Of a stretch of 5,140 nt of DNA, positions 4,934 through 5,140 are shown piece after piece. The notes beneath the pieces were generated by a model. That model was not told the origin of the DNA and did not search any database. It saw only the letters and a list, made by a program, of their open reading frames with translations. The DNA comes from an uncultured Anaerococcus sp. (lineage in GTDB: Bacteria; Bacillota; Clostridia; Tissierellales; Peptoniphilaceae): NCBI RefSeq assembly GCF_937934665.1, contig NZ_CALGYW010000153.1:1-5140 (forward strand), read 5' to 3'. Position 1 is the first letter of the stretch. Every line of letters starts with the position of its first letter. A program made the translations under genes and the position numbers.

Positions 4934-5090
4934 GTATAAAAAAAGAGCATAAAAGCGCAAAGACTTGCGGTACCAGCTTTTTTTATACTCGTTGCCAAAC
5001 ACAGACAGCTTGGCTTGCCTTAAACAAAATGAAAGTGTAATTTCAAAAAAGCCATTTCAGACTCTTCCTACTAGAATTCATTGTAAGTTT
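4934..5090 (-). promoter_or_regulatory. T-box riboswitch, tyrosine-specific, controlling tyrS
   Basis: The leader senses uncharged tRNA. The T-box core reads GCTGGTACCGCAA (4977-4965): the 7-nt bulge UGGUACC (4975-4969) is flanked by helices AAAAGC/GCUUUU and GCAA/UUGC with loop GUCU, the standard antiterminator form. UGGU pairs with an ACCA tRNA end, fitting the A discriminator of bacterial tRNA-Tyr. Upstream, a Stem I can be drawn from about 5089 to 5019: lower helix ACAAUGAA/UUCAUUUUGU with a two-base bulge, an internal loop with AGUA (5072-5069) opposite GAA (5044-5042), and specifier UAC (5039-5037), a tyrosine codon, followed by A. The upper part is only a 7-bp hairpin (5066-5047). A hairpin GCCAA/UUGGC (5014-4994) fits Stem III. 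Core and location are firm; my Stem I fold is by eye. Confidence 0.88.
4938..4990 (-). terminator. Candidate T-box leader terminator enclosing the T-box core
   Basis: On the minus strand GAGTATAAAA (4990-4981) pairs with TTTTATGCTC (4954-4945), with one G-U pair, and is followed at once by seven T (4944-4938). The T-box core lies inside this hairpin. A competing perfect 12-bp helix, GTATAAAAAAAG (4988-4977) with CTTTTTTTATAC (4945-4934), would bury the U tract. Which of these is the off state needs testing; no separate terminator hairpin downstream of the core is visible. Confidence 0.55.
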
Positions 5091-5105
5091 TATTCTTATA
5101 AGACT

Positions 5106-5134
5106 ACTTAACACTAAGAATATGATTTTGTCAA
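5106..5134 (-). promoter_or_regulatory. Probable SigA-type promoter of the tyrS leader
   Basis: On the minus strand a perfect TTGACA lies at 5134-5129. At 17 bases spacing the -10 would be TTAAGT (5111-5106), a weak match with three of six bases; an 18-base spacing gives TAAGTA with an upstream TG. Either places the transcript start near 5099, about 10 bases before the T-box Stem I, which supports the call despite the poor -10. Confidence 0.55.
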
Positions 5135-5140
5135 CAAGAC

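Noticed and set aside
4894..4998. Longer tyrS start, 35 codons upstream of 4893
   Set aside because: The extra stretch is the T-box core, U tract and leader; the conserved TyrRS N-terminus and a GAAAGGA site begin at 4893.
1..5140. CRISPR array, insertion sequence, integrase or toxin-antitoxin pair
   Set aside because: No regularly spaced repeats, transposase motifs or terminal inverted repeats were seen; the Fic protein carries its own inhibitory helix and has no partner gene.

Overview
The window reads as a chromosomal segment of a low-GC Gram-positive bacterium (Bacillota). It is AT-rich, has strong AGGAGG-like ribosome binding sites, SigA-type TTGACA/TATAAT promoters, U-tract intrinsic terminators, a transcription-attenuating TPP riboswitch and a T-box leader before an aminoacyl-tRNA synthetase gene. 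The gene content would fit a host-associated anaerobe such as the Anaerococcus/Peptoniphilus group, but that placement is an impression only; no rRNA or marker phylogeny is available here.

Left part, minus strand (1-1480): a 400-residue transcription regulator with a C-terminal ArsR-type winged helix is followed, with a 17-base overlap, by the beginning of a probable membrane protein that runs off the left edge. The regulator has its own SigA promoter, surrounded by five copies of the hexamer TTAGAT/ATCTAA, which look like an autoregulatory operator.

Middle, plus strand (1531-3000): a SigA promoter drives a leader holding a TPP riboswitch, an intrinsic terminator and a possible 18-codon leader peptide, then cytX, an NCS1-family permease predicted to import the thiamine pyrimidine precursor HMP. 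The logic is that high TPP shuts off precursor uptake. A symmetrical terminator ends cytX and also serves the convergent gene.

Right part, minus strand (2999-5140): tyrS (tyrosyl-tRNA synthetase) lies behind a tyrosine T-box leader with a UAC specifier and a UGGU acceptor-binding bulge. After the tyrS terminator comes a small class III Fic protein (protein AMP-transferase) with the full HPFREGNGR motif and its own C-terminal inhibitory helix.

The intergenic stretches of 400 bases (1390-1789) and 247 bases (4894-5140) are almost entirely regulatory. The points most worth following are the compact T-box with an unusual terminator arrangement, the TTAGAT operator cluster, and the leader peptide overlapping the cytX start. 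I found no mobile element, CRISPR array, tRNA or rRNA, and nothing that amounts to a wholly new system.
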